From positions 5,689-69,688 of the forward strand of contig DATMQA010000213.1 in NCBI GenBank assembly GCA_035566895.1: 64,000 bases of DNA. Reading direction: 5' to 3'. This DNA is from DATMQA01 sp035566895. Its GTDB lineage: Bacteria > Verrucomicrobiota > Verrucomicrobiia > Limisphaerales > UBA8199. Below the pieces are notes generated by a model. The model did no database searches. It was not told where the DNA came from and worked only from the letters and a program-made list of their open reading frames with translations. Within the stretch, counting starts at the first letter, position 1, and every line of letters begins with the position of its first letter. The position numbers and the translations under genes are program-made. Below are positions 17,901 to 26,535 of this stretch, piece after piece.

Positions 17901-19540
17901 AGACCTTCACCATCCTCAACAACAACGGCGTTGATCCCATCACCGGCACCTTCAGTGGCTTGCCGGAAGGAGCTGGCATCCGGACCAATGGATTCAGCTT
18001 CAGCATCAGCTACGTTGGCGGCACCGGCAACGACGTCGTGTTGACGCTCACCAACGCGCCGCTCGCGCAGGCAGGTTCCTCCGTCAGTCTCGGCAACGGC
18101 AACGGCACGATTGATCCCAACGAGTGCAACTACCTCAATGTCGTCATCACGAACCAAACCCCTGGGCCCATCACCGGCATTTCCGCCACGCTGCTGAGCA
18201 CCACGCCCAACGTGGCCGTGACCCATCCTTTCTCGCCCTATGCGGATGTGCCCGGTAGTGGCCAGGGTACGAACACGGTCCCGTTCCAGATTTCTACCAC
18301 CACGAACTTCGTCTGCGGCACCACCATCAACCTCCAGTTGACGGTCGCGTCCAGCAGCCACGGCAGCTTTACCATTCCCGTCGTTGTGACCAGCGGTGCG
18401 CCTTCTTTGACACCGGTTCGTTTTGATAACAACACCGTCACCAATGTGCCGGATGTTGGCACCATCGAGTCGACTAACATCGTCGGGTCCTGGTCTGGAG
18501 GCCCCCTCACCAGGATCGCTGTTTCGTTGTGGCTGGGCGCCCCGCTTGACTCCGACCTGAGCCTCACGCTGATTGCACCGGATGGAGCGTCGGTGAATTT
18601 GAGTTCCGGCAACGGCGCAGGGCAAAACTTCGGCACCGGTGGCGCGGATGGCAGCCGCACCACTTTTGACGATGCGGCAGCAACGTCCATCACGGCGGGG
18701 ACCTCGCCGTTTGTCGGCTCCTTCCGCCCGCAAGCGCCGCTGGCAGGCCTGATTGGTCCGCCCGTCGGCGCCTGGCGGCTGCGCATCCAGGACACCGGGT
18801 TTTTTGGCAGCCCGGACACTTTGCGCGCTTGGTCGTTGTTCCTCTATGGCACGGCTTGCCCGCCGGGCGGCGGTCTGTGCGAGTTGTGCCCGAACGTCAC
18901 CATCTCCGGAGCCCTGGGACCGACCTCACCCACACAAACCGGTTACGTTAATTTCAACGGCATCCCAAGCACCTGTGGAGTGGCGAAAGCCTGCCCGGGC
19001 ACGTTCGGTGCAGGCCCATACCCGTCCGATAACTACGTCTTCCGCAATGGTCCCACGAATGCCTGTGTGACTGTCACCGTGGAAAATGATTCACCCACCG
19101 TCCAAATGCTCGCCACGGTCTATTCGGGAAGCTACAATCTGACGAATGCGGACAAGTGCGTCAATTATCTGGCCGACGGCGGTTTCATCATACAATTCTC
19201 AAACCCGACCCAGGCCTTCTCGTTCAACGTCGCCCCAAATGCGACCTTCGTGGTCAACCTCATCGCCAGCGCGCCGGCGCCGGTTTGTCCCTACAAATTG
19301 ACGGTCTCGGGTGGTGATTGCCGGCCGGTGCTCAATATCACGCCGGCGGGCGCCCAAAACGTCCAGCTCGACTGGACAACTGCAGCCGCGGGTTTCAGGC
19401 TGGAACGAACCAACCATCTCGTTAGCGGCGTGACCAATTGGGCGCCGGTGACGAACATCCCCATTGTGGTCAACAGCCGTTTCCTGGTCACCAACAGCGC
19501 GGCCATCAGCAACCAATTCTACCGCTTGCACAAGCCGTAG
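14990..19540 (+). CDS. Giant secreted protein with autotransporter-type repeats and a P domain
   Basis: 1516 residues. The preferred ATG at 14990 is followed by a long signal peptide ending SQAA. From about residue 45 to 1040 there are many PATR-like beta-helix units (for example GAGTLLFQTGGNNTYAGTTRVNAGT and SGTNANTYAGTTLVSFGTLEL). A proprotein-convertase P (homoB) domain covers about residues 1145-1290 (LTRIAVSLWLGAPLDSDLSLTLIAPDG ... GAWRLRIQDTG), then a Cys-containing module, and a C-terminal FYRLHKP end common to verrucomicrobial secreted proteins. No autotransporter barrel and no protease domain are seen. Likely extracellular or surface adhesin or scaffold; exact role unknown. Confidence 0.85.
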   Translation: MKTINLFMAYSSLWPQLAKWLAVVATLVLAGLWSVDESQAAILSWSGGGGANANWNNNANWGFAGTPASGDTLIFPASQPNLVNTNNIAGLTLNQIRFVGAGGGYDIRGNAFTLTNNIEATNSAVANTLENNITLAGADQTVEVTTILTLSGALSGSVGLTKTGAGTLLFQTGGNNTYAGTTRVNAGTLQLNVGGTNAFGGPLVIGDGSGAGSPVVRLLQSSEIPDNQPITVNLNGLLDLNSFFDVTGPLTLQGATVSTGSGLLSLNGDLTVLGSAVIPIINGNLRFNGGMRVVSIAHGTSPYDLNLFANVSDAGGGLLFTNSVPSLTFAQLLGNNTFTGPLIIDNITLAAETPTALGAGGSLASTTVGSHGTLWLYSTGVTNGSLTMADGATLVGQNNTTWAGPIVLNGDVTLDCYPSGNTLDLVGTISGSGGFNKVNAGTVRLSGTNANTYAGTTLVSFGTLELNKIGGGTTVYAVPGSLVLSNGTTARLLQPFQLYSAYRSLALTVTLYPDSVLDLNGFSDWLAQLSISGAQITAGSLLYLSGNVTIVSATNSNSLIRGNLQLFPWGGVTNNILTNSGHYFSPDLIISANVSSFGNNTLIKDGDGEVELRGTNNTFTGATIVNNGDLWVDYTNGLGNTNLPATVNNTGSLFLNFNAAIGLKPLILNGNGSSIGALSAGGTNSWDGNIILATNVMINCFSNTSMTLNGAISGPGSLTENGAGLLTLAGSTANTYAGLTTLKPGTTLLLSKSILNGAIPGSLDVFGTLRLGANNQIADSADVHLESGSLFDFGTYFDRIDTLRGSGNVTFGVNGFIEVGLNNGSSTYDGVMSGTGYPGYTVGKIGSGTFTMNGNNTFTVGVFQVSSPGKLIVNGSQPQIPVIVGSSATLGGSGTVGPIAASGIISPGNSPGILTSSNVTFSASGNFTVELTGPNPGVGGYDQLNVRGTNDLANASLTVLPLFTSPVAVGQTFTILNNNGVDPITGTFSGLPEGAGIRTNGFSFSISYVGGTGNDVVLTLTNAPLAQAGSSVSLGNGNGTIDPNECNYLNVVITNQTPGPITGISATLLSTTPNVAVTHPFSPYADVPGSGQGTNTVPFQISTTTNFVCGTTINLQLTVASSSHGSFTIPVVVTSGAPSLTPVRFDNNTVTNVPDVGTIESTNIVGSWSGGPLTRIAVSLWLGAPLDSDLSLTLIAPDGASVNLSSGNGAGQNFGTGGADGSRTTFDDAAATSITAGTSPFVGSFRPQAPLAGLIGPPVGAWRLRIQDTGFFGSPDTLRAWSLFLYGTACPPGGGLCELCPNVTISGALGPTSPTQTGYVNFNGIPSTCGVAKACPGTFGAGPYPSDNYVFRNGPTNACVTVTVENDSPTVQMLATVYSGSYNLTNADKCVNYLADGGFIIQFSNPTQAFSFNVAPNATFVVNLIASAPAPVCPYKLTVSGGDCRPVLNITPAGAQNVQLDWTTAAAGFRLERTNHLVSGVTNWAPVTNIPIVVNSRFLVTNSAAISNQFYRLHKP

Positions 19541-19900
19541 AGCCGGTACCGTTCCTCACCAGGTTGGCGGGATCGCTCACAACGAAGATTTGCAGGGTAT
19601 TGTTCCGCGTGAAGATGCGTCAGTGAGATTGCCGGCGGAGACGGAGAGGACAACGGGAGGAACCTAGCTATTTGTTGCCGGTTGAATGACAAAACCGAGT
19701 TAGTGCTCCCGATGTAAGTCTCTGGGAATGAATTATTTGGCAAGTGTCCTGCTGTTTCAAAGGTGCGGCGGCACCCTCTGCCCGGAGATTCTCGGGAGAA
19801 GATGTCGAATTCGGGTGGTTTTCGGGGACAGGTGAAGGCGAGCGGCTGTCTCTAAGCGAGACACTTCTTGCGCCGACACCCAAATGGCAGTTTAACAGAA
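19541..19900. other. Spacer without recognisable gene
   Basis: 360 bases between the giant protein and the sensor kinase. Only short, unconvincing frames occur. The frame of the kinase is open back to a TTG at 19868 but has no ribosome site there. No repeat or promoter stood out. Confidence 0.5.
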
Positions 19901-22900
19901 ATGATCCTTAGGAACAACATCGGAAGCGCACGCAGAATTCGCCGTCTCCTTGGGCGTCTTCGGGAACCCGGTCACGTGCGGTTCCTGGTCCTGGGGTTTC
20001 TGATGGCTGCATTGGCGGGGCCGGGAGCAGTTTGCGGAGCGTCCGGGCAGCCAGCGGAGGTCAGGGAGCTCACGAGCTTCAGGCAGTTCAGGGCGTTGGC
20101 GGTTGAGCAAGCTTCGCAAGGCCAACCCGTCCGTTTCAATGGTGTCGTGATCTGCTATGACGCGGCATGGGGACAGTTTTACATTCATGATAGCAGCGAA
20201 ACGAAGTGGTTCAGTCCGCTTGTTTTCAACAAGCAGCTTGAGCCCGGACAGTACGTCGAAATCACGGGCACGACTACGGTTCTGGAGGGTTCGCCCGCAC
20301 TGACGAATCTCAACCTGGCGGTCAAGGGACACCAGGTCCTTCCGGCACCGACCAGGCTCGAAATACGGCAATTTGCGCGTGAGTTCGGGCAGTGGGTGGA
20401 GACCACGGGTCAGGTGCGGGTGGCGGAGACGAGTTGGGGACGTTTGGCCCTGGTGCTGGCCGCCGAGGGCCAAAGCTGTCTGGTTTACGTGATGGGATTG
20501 CCACCAGGGAATGACTTCAAGCGATTCGTGGGTTGCAAGGTGCGGGTCCGGGGTATCAATGCCAGCAAGATTAGCAACGGCCGGCTTACTGCAGCGTCGC
20601 TCTTTGCTCCGGGGCTCGATGAAATCGCAATCCTTGAACCTTCGAACCTCAACCCGGCCCGGGTGCCCGTTGTCTCCATCGATTCGTTGCTTAACCGCGA
20701 ACTGGGCACCTGGACCAATAGCATGGACCACATCAATGGGGTTGTTTCCTCCTACAAGCCGGGCGAGTATATCGAAGTCAAAGATCCCACCGGGGTCATC
20801 CGGGCGAAGGTCGTTCAGATCACCCGAGTCCAGTTGGAGGACCGGGTGGATCTTTGGGGATTTTTCACCGTCCAAGGCAATGAACCTGTTCTAGCGGACG
20901 GTTATTTCGAGGCCCTTCGCGACCCGCTCAAGAATACCGCCGGCTCTTTCTCAGGCACGCCTGCTGGCGGGACGAATACCGGACCTGAATTGCAGCACGC
21001 CGCCGACATCCTGGCTCTGACGAAGGAGAAAGCCGCCTGGCACCTTCCCGTCCGGCTCCACGGCGTCATTACTTACGCCGACCCTGAATGGCACAACATG
21101 TTCTTCCATGACGGAAGCGCCGATATTTATGCCGAGACGACCCAGTCAGACGTCCGGGCGGGCCAATGGGTGGAATTAACCGGCCGGACCAGCCGCGGTG
21201 GATTTGCCCCCGAAGTGACCAACGCCGCGGTCACGGTCCTGGGAATTACCAACCTGCCGGTGCCGGCACGGGTGGACCTGGAGGATTTGGCCAACGGCAC
21301 CTTGGATGCCCATTGGGTCCAGCTCGAAGGCGTGGTCAGGCGGGTAACCGAGGAATGGAGCCATGTGAATCTTAACGTGATGACCCGGCAAGGACGGTTC
21401 CGGGTCATCCTTCCCAACTTCAGCAATCAGCCGCCGCCGACACACCTGGTTGACGCGTTGGTCAGTGTCCAGGGCGCGTGTAGTTCGCAGTTGAATGCGC
21501 GAGGCCAGCTCAGCAGTATTGCTTTGCACGTCCCCGGACTCGAGCAGATTCGAGTCCTGGAGGGCGTTTCGCCAAACGCTTTCGCCGCGCGCACAATCCC
21601 GATCGAGACGGTGGCCACATTTGACCCGGAGCGGTTAGCGGGCCGGCGCGTGAAAATCAGCGGCGTAGTGACGCTGCTCCTGCCCGGACGGGGGTTTATC
21701 ATACAGGACAGCACCGGAGGCATCCGGGCCAGCACGGCGCAGCAGACCGACCTTCAAGTAGGCGAGGCGGTGGACGTTTTGGGGTTTCCGACGATGGGAG
21801 AGTTCTCACCGTGTCTGGAAGAGGCCACGGTTCGGCGGACAGGGCCAGGCCATCCGCCACGCCCAGCGAAAACCACGGCCGAGCAAATCCTGGCGCAGGG
21901 GACCAATGACATGCGACTCGTGCAGTTGCAGGCGACATTAGTCCAAGGCATTCCCCAATCCGCACGACAAAGGCTGGTGCTCCAGGACGGCCCGATTATT
22001 TTCAGCGCCAACTTCCAGGCCTCAGGCCAGGGCCAGCATCTCCCCCCGTGGGCGTCCGGCACCGTGGTCCGCCTCACCGGCGTTTGTTCCATTCAGGGAA
22101 ACGAGCAGCACGATCCCGAAACGTTCCGGCTGCTCCTCGCCGGCGCAAACGAGGTCATCCTGGTGACGCCCGCGCCCTGGTGGACGCGCCGCCATACGAT
22201 CTTCCTGGCAGGGAGCCTAGTCGGCGCCATCCTGCTGGCGCTGGCGTGGGTCGGGTTGCTGCGGCGCCAGGTCCGGGCTCAGACCGAATTAATCCGCGCA
22301 AATCAAAAGGACCTTCTGGAGACCTCCCGCCAAGCCGGCATGGCCGAGGTCGCGACCGCAGTCCTGCACAACGTTGGCAATGTGCTGACGAGCGTCAATG
22401 TCAGCTCGAATCTCATGGCCGATAAACTCAAGCAGTCCAAGGTTGGGAGCCTAGCCAAAGCGGTCGGGTTGCTCGAGCAGCACCAGACCGAACTGGGAGC
22501 CTTTCTGACCCGCGATCCCAAAGGCAAACAGCTCCCCTCTTTTCTTGCCAGGTTGTCGGGCGTTCTCATCCGTGAGCAACAAGGGCTGCTGGAAGAAATC
22601 AAGCTGCTTCACAAGAATATTGAGCACATCAAAGAGATCGTTGCGATGCAACAAAGCTATGCCCGCGTCTCAGGCGTGTCCGAGGTGGTCCAGCCCAAGG
22701 ACCTGGTCGAGGATGCCATCCGGATGAATGCGAGTGCGCTGGAGCGCCATGAAGTTCGAATCGTGCGGGAGTACGACGCCAAAATTCCGCAAATCTCCAC
22801 CGAAAGGCACAAGGTGCTCCAAATCGTGGTCAACTTGCTCCACAATGCGAAGTACGCCTGCGAGGAATCGGGCCGGCCGGACAAACAAATCATCGTCCGG

Positions 22901-23149
22901 CTCGCCAACGGCGACGGACGCGTCAAGCTCTCGGTCATCGACAATGGCATCGGGATCCCAAAGGAGAACCTGACGCGGATCTTCAACCACGGTTTCACTA
23001 CCCGCAAAGGCGGGCATGGGTTTGGTCTGCATAGCGGGGCGTTGGCGGCCAAGGAGATGGGCGGTGCCCTTCGGGTCGACAGCGAAGGGCCCGGACAGGG
23101 CGCTCGGTTCACTCTCGAATTGCCTCTTTCGCCGCAATCCAAGCCATGA
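19901..23149 (+). CDS. Membrane sensor histidine kinase with tandem OB-like sensor repeats
   Basis: 1082 residues. A signal or anchor segment (about 27-50) is followed by about 700 extracytoplasmic residues built from roughly seven repeats of VxxxGVV...F.IHD...V..GQ.V.ITG type, resembling OB-fold beta-barrels. A membrane helix (TIFLAGSLVGAILLALAWVGLL) precedes a kinase core. The core has H box AGMAEVATAVLHNVGNVLTSV (His823), N box VVNLLHNAKYAC, G1 DNGIGI and GHGFGLHSG. The LHNVGN-type H box defines a kinase subgroup often paired with stand-alone receivers; one lies convergently at 23613-24113. The ligand is unknown. The start at ATG 19901 is chosen over an upstream TTG. Confidence 0.85.
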   Translation: MILRNNIGSARRIRRLLGRLREPGHVRFLVLGFLMAALAGPGAVCGASGQPAEVRELTSFRQFRALAVEQASQGQPVRFNGVVICYDAAWGQFYIHDSSETKWFSPLVFNKQLEPGQYVEITGTTTVLEGSPALTNLNLAVKGHQVLPAPTRLEIRQFAREFGQWVETTGQVRVAETSWGRLALVLAAEGQSCLVYVMGLPPGNDFKRFVGCKVRVRGINASKISNGRLTAASLFAPGLDEIAILEPSNLNPARVPVVSIDSLLNRELGTWTNSMDHINGVVSSYKPGEYIEVKDPTGVIRAKVVQITRVQLEDRVDLWGFFTVQGNEPVLADGYFEALRDPLKNTAGSFSGTPAGGTNTGPELQHAADILALTKEKAAWHLPVRLHGVITYADPEWHNMFFHDGSADIYAETTQSDVRAGQWVELTGRTSRGGFAPEVTNAAVTVLGITNLPVPARVDLEDLANGTLDAHWVQLEGVVRRVTEEWSHVNLNVMTRQGRFRVILPNFSNQPPPTHLVDALVSVQGACSSQLNARGQLSSIALHVPGLEQIRVLEGVSPNAFAARTIPIETVATFDPERLAGRRVKISGVVTLLLPGRGFIIQDSTGGIRASTAQQTDLQVGEAVDVLGFPTMGEFSPCLEEATVRRTGPGHPPRPAKTTAEQILAQGTNDMRLVQLQATLVQGIPQSARQRLVLQDGPIIFSANFQASGQGQHLPPWASGTVVRLTGVCSIQGNEQHDPETFRLLLAGANEVILVTPAPWWTRRHTIFLAGSLVGAILLALAWVGLLRRQVRAQTELIRANQKDLLETSRQAGMAEVATAVLHNVGNVLTSVNVSSNLMADKLKQSKVGSLAKAVGLLEQHQTELGAFLTRDPKGKQLPSFLARLSGVLIREQQGLLEEIKLLHKNIEHIKEIVAMQQSYARVSGVSEVVQPKDLVEDAIRMNASALERHEVRIVREYDAKIPQISTERHKVLQIVVNLLHNAKYACEESGRPDKQIIVRLANGDGRVKLSVIDNGIGIPKENLTRIFNHGFTTRKGGHGFGLHSGALAAKEMGGALRVDSEGPGQGARFTLELPLSPQSKP

Positions 23150-23167
23150 CTCCGTTACCTTTCGGCA

Positions 23168-23368
23168 TTAACTTTTGACCGCGTGGCTGCGTTTCCGCAG
23201 CGTTCTCCGTTTCTGCCGGTTCACCGCCTGCTGAATCAGAGCAGTGGCAAACCCAAAGGTATTCCCCTCCATGCCCGCCCTCTTGGCGTTTCGGATGAGG
23301 TTTTCCTTCAGCCCTTTATCGACGAAGCCACCGAGGTAAATCTTGTTCTTGGCTCGTTGGTTAGGCAC
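23168..23368 (-). CDS. Small basic protein, possibly ribbon-helix-helix-like
   Basis: 66 residues with a GTG start; an in-frame stop lies 6 bases upstream, so the start is forced. The sequence KIYLGGFVDKGLKENLIRNAKRAGM...FGFATALIQQAV has a beta-strand followed by two helices, like RHH/CopG DNA-binding proteins, and a Lys/Arg-rich tail. The function is unproven. It directly follows the truncated receiver remnant on the same strand. Confidence 0.55.
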   Translation of the reverse strand: MPNQRAKNKIYLGGFVDKGLKENLIRNAKRAGMEGNTFGFATALIQQAVNRQKRRTLRKRSHAVKS

Positions 23369-23371
23369 AGG

Positions 23372-23620
23372 TCAGGTGGCAGGTCTCGTGGCTATTGGCC
23401 GTGTTCTTTGGCTCGGCGCGGATCTGCTTCCCACGCTAACCGGCGTGGTGCGGGACAGGTTAGGGGCATGGCTTGCAGATCCGCCGAGACAGGCGAGGGC
23501 CTCCTCCGAGGCTCTGAAGACATGAAGGTTGACAATTCTGGCCTTGAGGAAGGCTCGGCGAAGCAGGAAGGCGTCCACCGCCGAATCCTCGATGAGGAGA
23601 AGAGGAGGTTGGTTATTCAG
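23372..23620 (-). pseudogene. Truncated response-regulator receiver (remnant)
   Basis: The frame reads LLLIEDSAVDAFLLRRAFLK then ARIVNLHVFRASEEALACLGG. This parallels the intact neighbour (LVEDSEDDALLLRRVFLKAN...SGQEAVAYLSG). After about 50 codons homology stops, and unrelated sequence runs to a stop at 23372. The phosphorylatable Asp, the Thr and the Lys are all missing. The start would be a CTG overlapping the stop region of the upstream regulator, so it was probably once a translationally coupled second receiver, produced by tandem duplication. Confidence 0.65.
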
Positions 23621-24113
23621 TGTGTTCCTTGGTTCGGCGACCCTCCGATTCGGGAAGCGGCGTTGGGGGCCGGGAAACGTCGGGAGCTTCGCTCATCCAC
23701 AACCAATAGCCCCTGAGGGCCTGGCTGACTTCGACAAACCGCTCGAACGTGTTGGGTTTGGTGAGGAAGGAGTTAGCGCCGAGTTTGTAGGCGCGGTTGA
23801 TGTCCTCGGCGGCTCCCGAAGCGGTGAGCACGACCACCCGCAAGCCCTCCAGGGCCGGCTGGCGGCGAATCCACTGCAGGACTTGAAACCCATCCATCCC
23901 CGGCATTCTGAGGTCCAGCAGCACCAGGGCGGGGAGGGGAAACTCGGCGCGGTTCGCATAGGGCCCGAACCCGCTGAGGTAGGCGACCGCCTCCTGGCCG
24001 CTTTTGACCACCTGAAGGGGGTTGATGATATTGGCCTTGAGGAAGACGCGCCGAAGCAAAAGCGCATCATCCTCGGAGTCCTCGACGAGCAGAAATAGCG
24101 CTTGTTCGGCCAT
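23613..24113 (-). CDS. Stand-alone response regulator (Rcp1-like receiver)
   Basis: 166 residues, a receiver domain plus a short Pro/charged tail, with no output domain. All switch residues are present: EDSEDD acidic pocket, Asp67 in LLDLRMPG, Thr97 in VLTAS and Lys119 in LTKP. The EDSxxDxxLLRRxF opening is typical of Rcp1-like single-domain regulators that take phosphate from sensor kinases. Start ATG 24113 (an earlier in-frame ATG at 24137 is less likely). It is convergent with the large kinase, a plausible partner. Confidence 0.9.
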   Translation of the reverse strand: MAEQALFLLVEDSEDDALLLRRVFLKANIINPLQVVKSGQEAVAYLSGFGPYANRAEFPLPALVLLDLRMPGMDGFQVLQWIRRQPALEGLRVVVLTASGAAEDINRAYKLGANSFLTKPNTFERFVEVSQALRGYWLWMSEAPDVSRPPTPLPESEGRRTKEHTE

Positions 24114-24273
24114 AGAACGCAAAAAATGACGGGGCAAGGTGCGTCACAGGCAAAGCCGTGGCTATGGGGTGAACGCCCCATAATAAAGAAAAGCTCCAAC
24201 AGTTCGCCTTTGGAGTAAAGAGACGACATCGGCCTCGTTTTGGGGGCAGGGGGGACCTAGCCACAAGGCTTAC

Positions 24274-24786
24274 TCAGAGAACGCTTCCGGGGTTGTCCGT
24301 CTCCAACCGGCCCCGGCGGCCTGATGCGCTTCGCCGGCCGTGGCGTAACAAAATAAACGTTGCGCCCAGCAAAGAAAGGCGCAAGCCGTCCGGTTCAGGA
24401 ATGCTCGTGTCGGCGATGCGGGTCGTGACCGGAACTGCCTTGTCGAAGGCGGATGTCACCGCCCCACGGCCATTCAATCCGCCGGACGACGCTCGAGTCG
24501 GCTCGTCCAGAGACACAAAGGTGGTTCCGCTGCCCCCGTCTTCTGAGGTTGTGTGTGAGAACATTCGTGCGCTGAAGAGGTGCTCGTAAGGGTCCAATTT
24601 AAGCGAGCACGCGGAACGCCATTCATCGGCCGTAGCAGAAACCGGGTCGCCGTCCCCGAAGAGCAAAACCTGGCCTTCTTCCGGGAATGGTTCGGGCAGC
24701 ACATATAATTCGAAGGCGGCTGCGCGGAAAATTCCCAGCAAGCCGAGCGCCGCCGCGATTCCGAACGTCTTCAACAGGTTCTTCAT
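24274..24786 (-). CDS. PEP-CTERM-like exported protein with an extended tail
   Basis: 170 residues with a signal peptide (1-24). Near the C-terminus IPEP (129-132), a hydrophobic stretch (138-147) and RHGRR (148-152) form the tripartite PEP-CTERM sorting signal cut by exosortases. An exosortase gene lies at 35271-36260. Unlike most family members it continues 18 residues beyond the basic cluster. The body has no recognised domain. Confidence 0.7.
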   Translation of the reverse strand: MKNLLKTFGIAAALGLLGIFRAAAFELYVLPEPFPEEGQVLLFGDGDPVSATADEWRSACSLKLDPYEHLFSARMFSHTTSEDGGSGTTFVSLDEPTRASSGGLNGRGAVTSAFDKAVPVTTRIADTSIPEPDGLRLSLLGATFILLRHGRRSASGRRGRLETDNPGSVL

Positions 24787-24798
24787 TGTCTTCGCAAA

Positions 24799-25974
24799 TC
24801 AAAGCTGTGCCGTTCTAGCCTTACCCCAAACCTCGAGGCGATCCTCCACGTTGGCGGCGCCCGCCACCCGCTCGGCCGCCTCGGTCACCTGTTTCTTCTG
24901 TTTCTCATTTTTAACTGTGCCCCTCAGGGTGACGTGCCCTTTCATGGTGGTAACGACGATACTCAATCTGCCGGAGTCGCCTCCGCCGCGGACAATCTCC
25001 GCCAGGATAGCTTGGGTGATTTGCTCGTCGGAGGGTCCCGGCGGTGAGGGAGAGGAACCGGGCGAGGATACACCGCCCGCCGCAAATGATGCAATCGGAT
25101 GCGATTCACCGGCCGGCGCCACACTGTAGTGTTTACAGATAGCGGTGGCCATCTCGGGGAAGGCCATGTCGCTCCAGAAATCCTTGGAAAAGTGAGGGCC
25201 AGCCAAAAAGTGTTCGCGTCCGGTCTTAAGCACCACCCCCCCGGAGGCATCGGCTTCGACCGCGACCGGTGGGACTACATAAAGTTCACCGCTGGAACCC
25301 AGTTGGTCAGAGGGTTCCACTACCAGATAGACGATGCGCCCGGCGGGCACATCCACCATGATATCCTTGAGCTGCCCCAGGAGTTGGTGGTCCTGAGCGC
25401 GCAGGGTCGCACCCAGCAGGGCGGCAGCCGAGTGGAACGGGCCGGCAACCCGCGGCGATTGATCTTGGCCAAAGTGCCGGAAGGATGCGTCCAGGCCGGC
25501 GCGGGGCAAGGTGGCAAGAGGGGCGGCCTGCGAGAGTTGTGGCGCAGCCTCGAAAACCTGCCGGTCCACTTTCATTATGAACTTGTCTATCAAGACGGCC
25601 GCAAAGCTATGCGCCGGCACCGGAGTAATCCGATTCGCTGCGCTGGAGGAGACCAGCGCGGAGACCACCTCCCCACCGGCGAGGTCCAAGAGCAGGTCCT
25701 TGAGTTTGCCGACCGTTTTTTCTTTCCGGTCTTTGACCGATTTTCCAAGCATGAGTCCGGTTTGTTTGACCAGGCCGAGTCGGCCAACCTCAATCGACCA
25801 GGCTGGAAGCTGCCGGGACGGTTCCTGGCGCGAGGGATTTTCAAATGATTTTTCAGTGACAGATGGGGAGGGTGCCGGCGATGTTGCGGGCGCTTCGCCG
25901 GCTTCGGCTTGCCCGCCGAGGCGGAGGCTCAGGAAGGCCAACAAAATTAGATGAATGAAGGGTGCACTTTTCAT
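24799..25974 (-). CDS. Exported protein with two PRC-barrel domains and a BON domain
   Basis: 391 residues. A signal peptide follows the ATG at 25974; the frame is open to 26103, but the upstream part lacks signal character. Residues about 60-150 (GLMLGKSVKDRKEKTVGKLKDLLLDL) and 175-275 (GATLRAQDHQLLGQLKDIMVDV) are PRC-barrel-like domains. After a Pro/Ser linker, the last 80 residues form a BON domain (ITQAILAEI...VTTMKGHVTLRGTVKNEKQK...VEDRLEV), which binds membranes or phospholipids in OsmY-type proteins. Likely periplasmic stress or envelope protein. Confidence 0.8.
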   Translation of the reverse strand: MKSAPFIHLILLAFLSLRLGGQAEAGEAPATSPAPSPSVTEKSFENPSRQEPSRQLPAWSIEVGRLGLVKQTGLMLGKSVKDRKEKTVGKLKDLLLDLAGGEVVSALVSSSAANRITPVPAHSFAAVLIDKFIMKVDRQVFEAAPQLSQAAPLATLPRAGLDASFRHFGQDQSPRVAGPFHSAAALLGATLRAQDHQLLGQLKDIMVDVPAGRIVYLVVEPSDQLGSSGELYVVPPVAVEADASGGVVLKTGREHFLAGPHFSKDFWSDMAFPEMATAICKHYSVAPAGESHPIASFAAGGVSSPGSSPSPPGPSDEQITQAILAEIVRGGGDSGRLSIVVTTMKGHVTLRGTVKNEKQKKQVTEAAERVAGAANVEDRLEVWGKARTAQL

Positions 25975-26111
25975 ATTCCAAACTGTTGCTGGCGTTCGTT
26001 CGCAATCGGCTATGAATCCAAACGGGACACGATGTCCCTGTTTAGTACAGCAGTTATTGCGTTTTTGACCCAGAGAGGCCGCTCTGGTAATCCGCAACAA
26101 CATGGCCCGGA

Positions 26112-26531
26112 TCAGAGCGTGTAGTGTGCCAAAGCGGTGGATTTGGAGGTGGGTGGCGGAGCGATGGCATCGACCAGCTTGGATTGCTCGGCGGACTCAT
26201 GCGCCGCTTCGTCTTCCGCAGCCTGCCGGGGCCAAATATGAAAACCACCGTGTTCCAGAATCGTGATTTCCCAGGTTCCCCATATGCCTTTGGCTTCGCG
26301 GAAGCCGCGGTAAAAAACATCGTGCGCGCCAAGATAACTCTTGGTCCAGTGGCACTCGCGCGTAACTCCATTGTAGCGACCTTTGATAAGGAAAGGACCG
26401 ACATCGTCCGTGCCGTCACCGCTAAGCCGGCCGGCGGCGAAAGTCAGGTGCAGTTCCATCTTGTGCCGGTCCCCCGGGCGATAATTGTAGAAGCCAGTCC
26501 ACGGGCCGGAGGGAAACAGGGAGTCGCTCAT
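26112..26531 (-). CDS. Conserved hypothetical protein, beta-rich
   Basis: 139 residues, no signal peptide. LFPSGPWTGFYNYRPGDRHK followed by MELHLTF, GDGTDDVGPFLIKGRYN and GIWGTWEI suggests a small lipocalin- or beta-barrel-like fold. I do not recognise a named family. It starts 4 bases after the end of the upstream dehydrogenase gene, so the two are probably cotranscribed. Confidence 0.7.
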   Translation of the reverse strand: MSDSLFPSGPWTGFYNYRPGDRHKMELHLTFAAGRLSGDGTDDVGPFLIKGRYNGVTRECHWTKSYLGAHDVFYRGFREAKGIWGTWEITILEHGGFHIWPRQAAEDEAAHESAEQSKLVDAIAPPPTSKSTALAHYTL

Positions 26532-26535
26532 GGAT

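Noticed and set aside
17327..18733. 468-codon open frame on the minus strand
   Set aside because: Antisense to the PATR/P-domain protein. Composition is low-complexity Gly/Ala/Arg/Asp from codon bias; no domain or ribosome site.
19868..19900. TTG start for the sensor kinase
   Set aside because: No ribosome site and no signal character; ATG 19901 leads straight into the basic/hydrophobic N-terminus.
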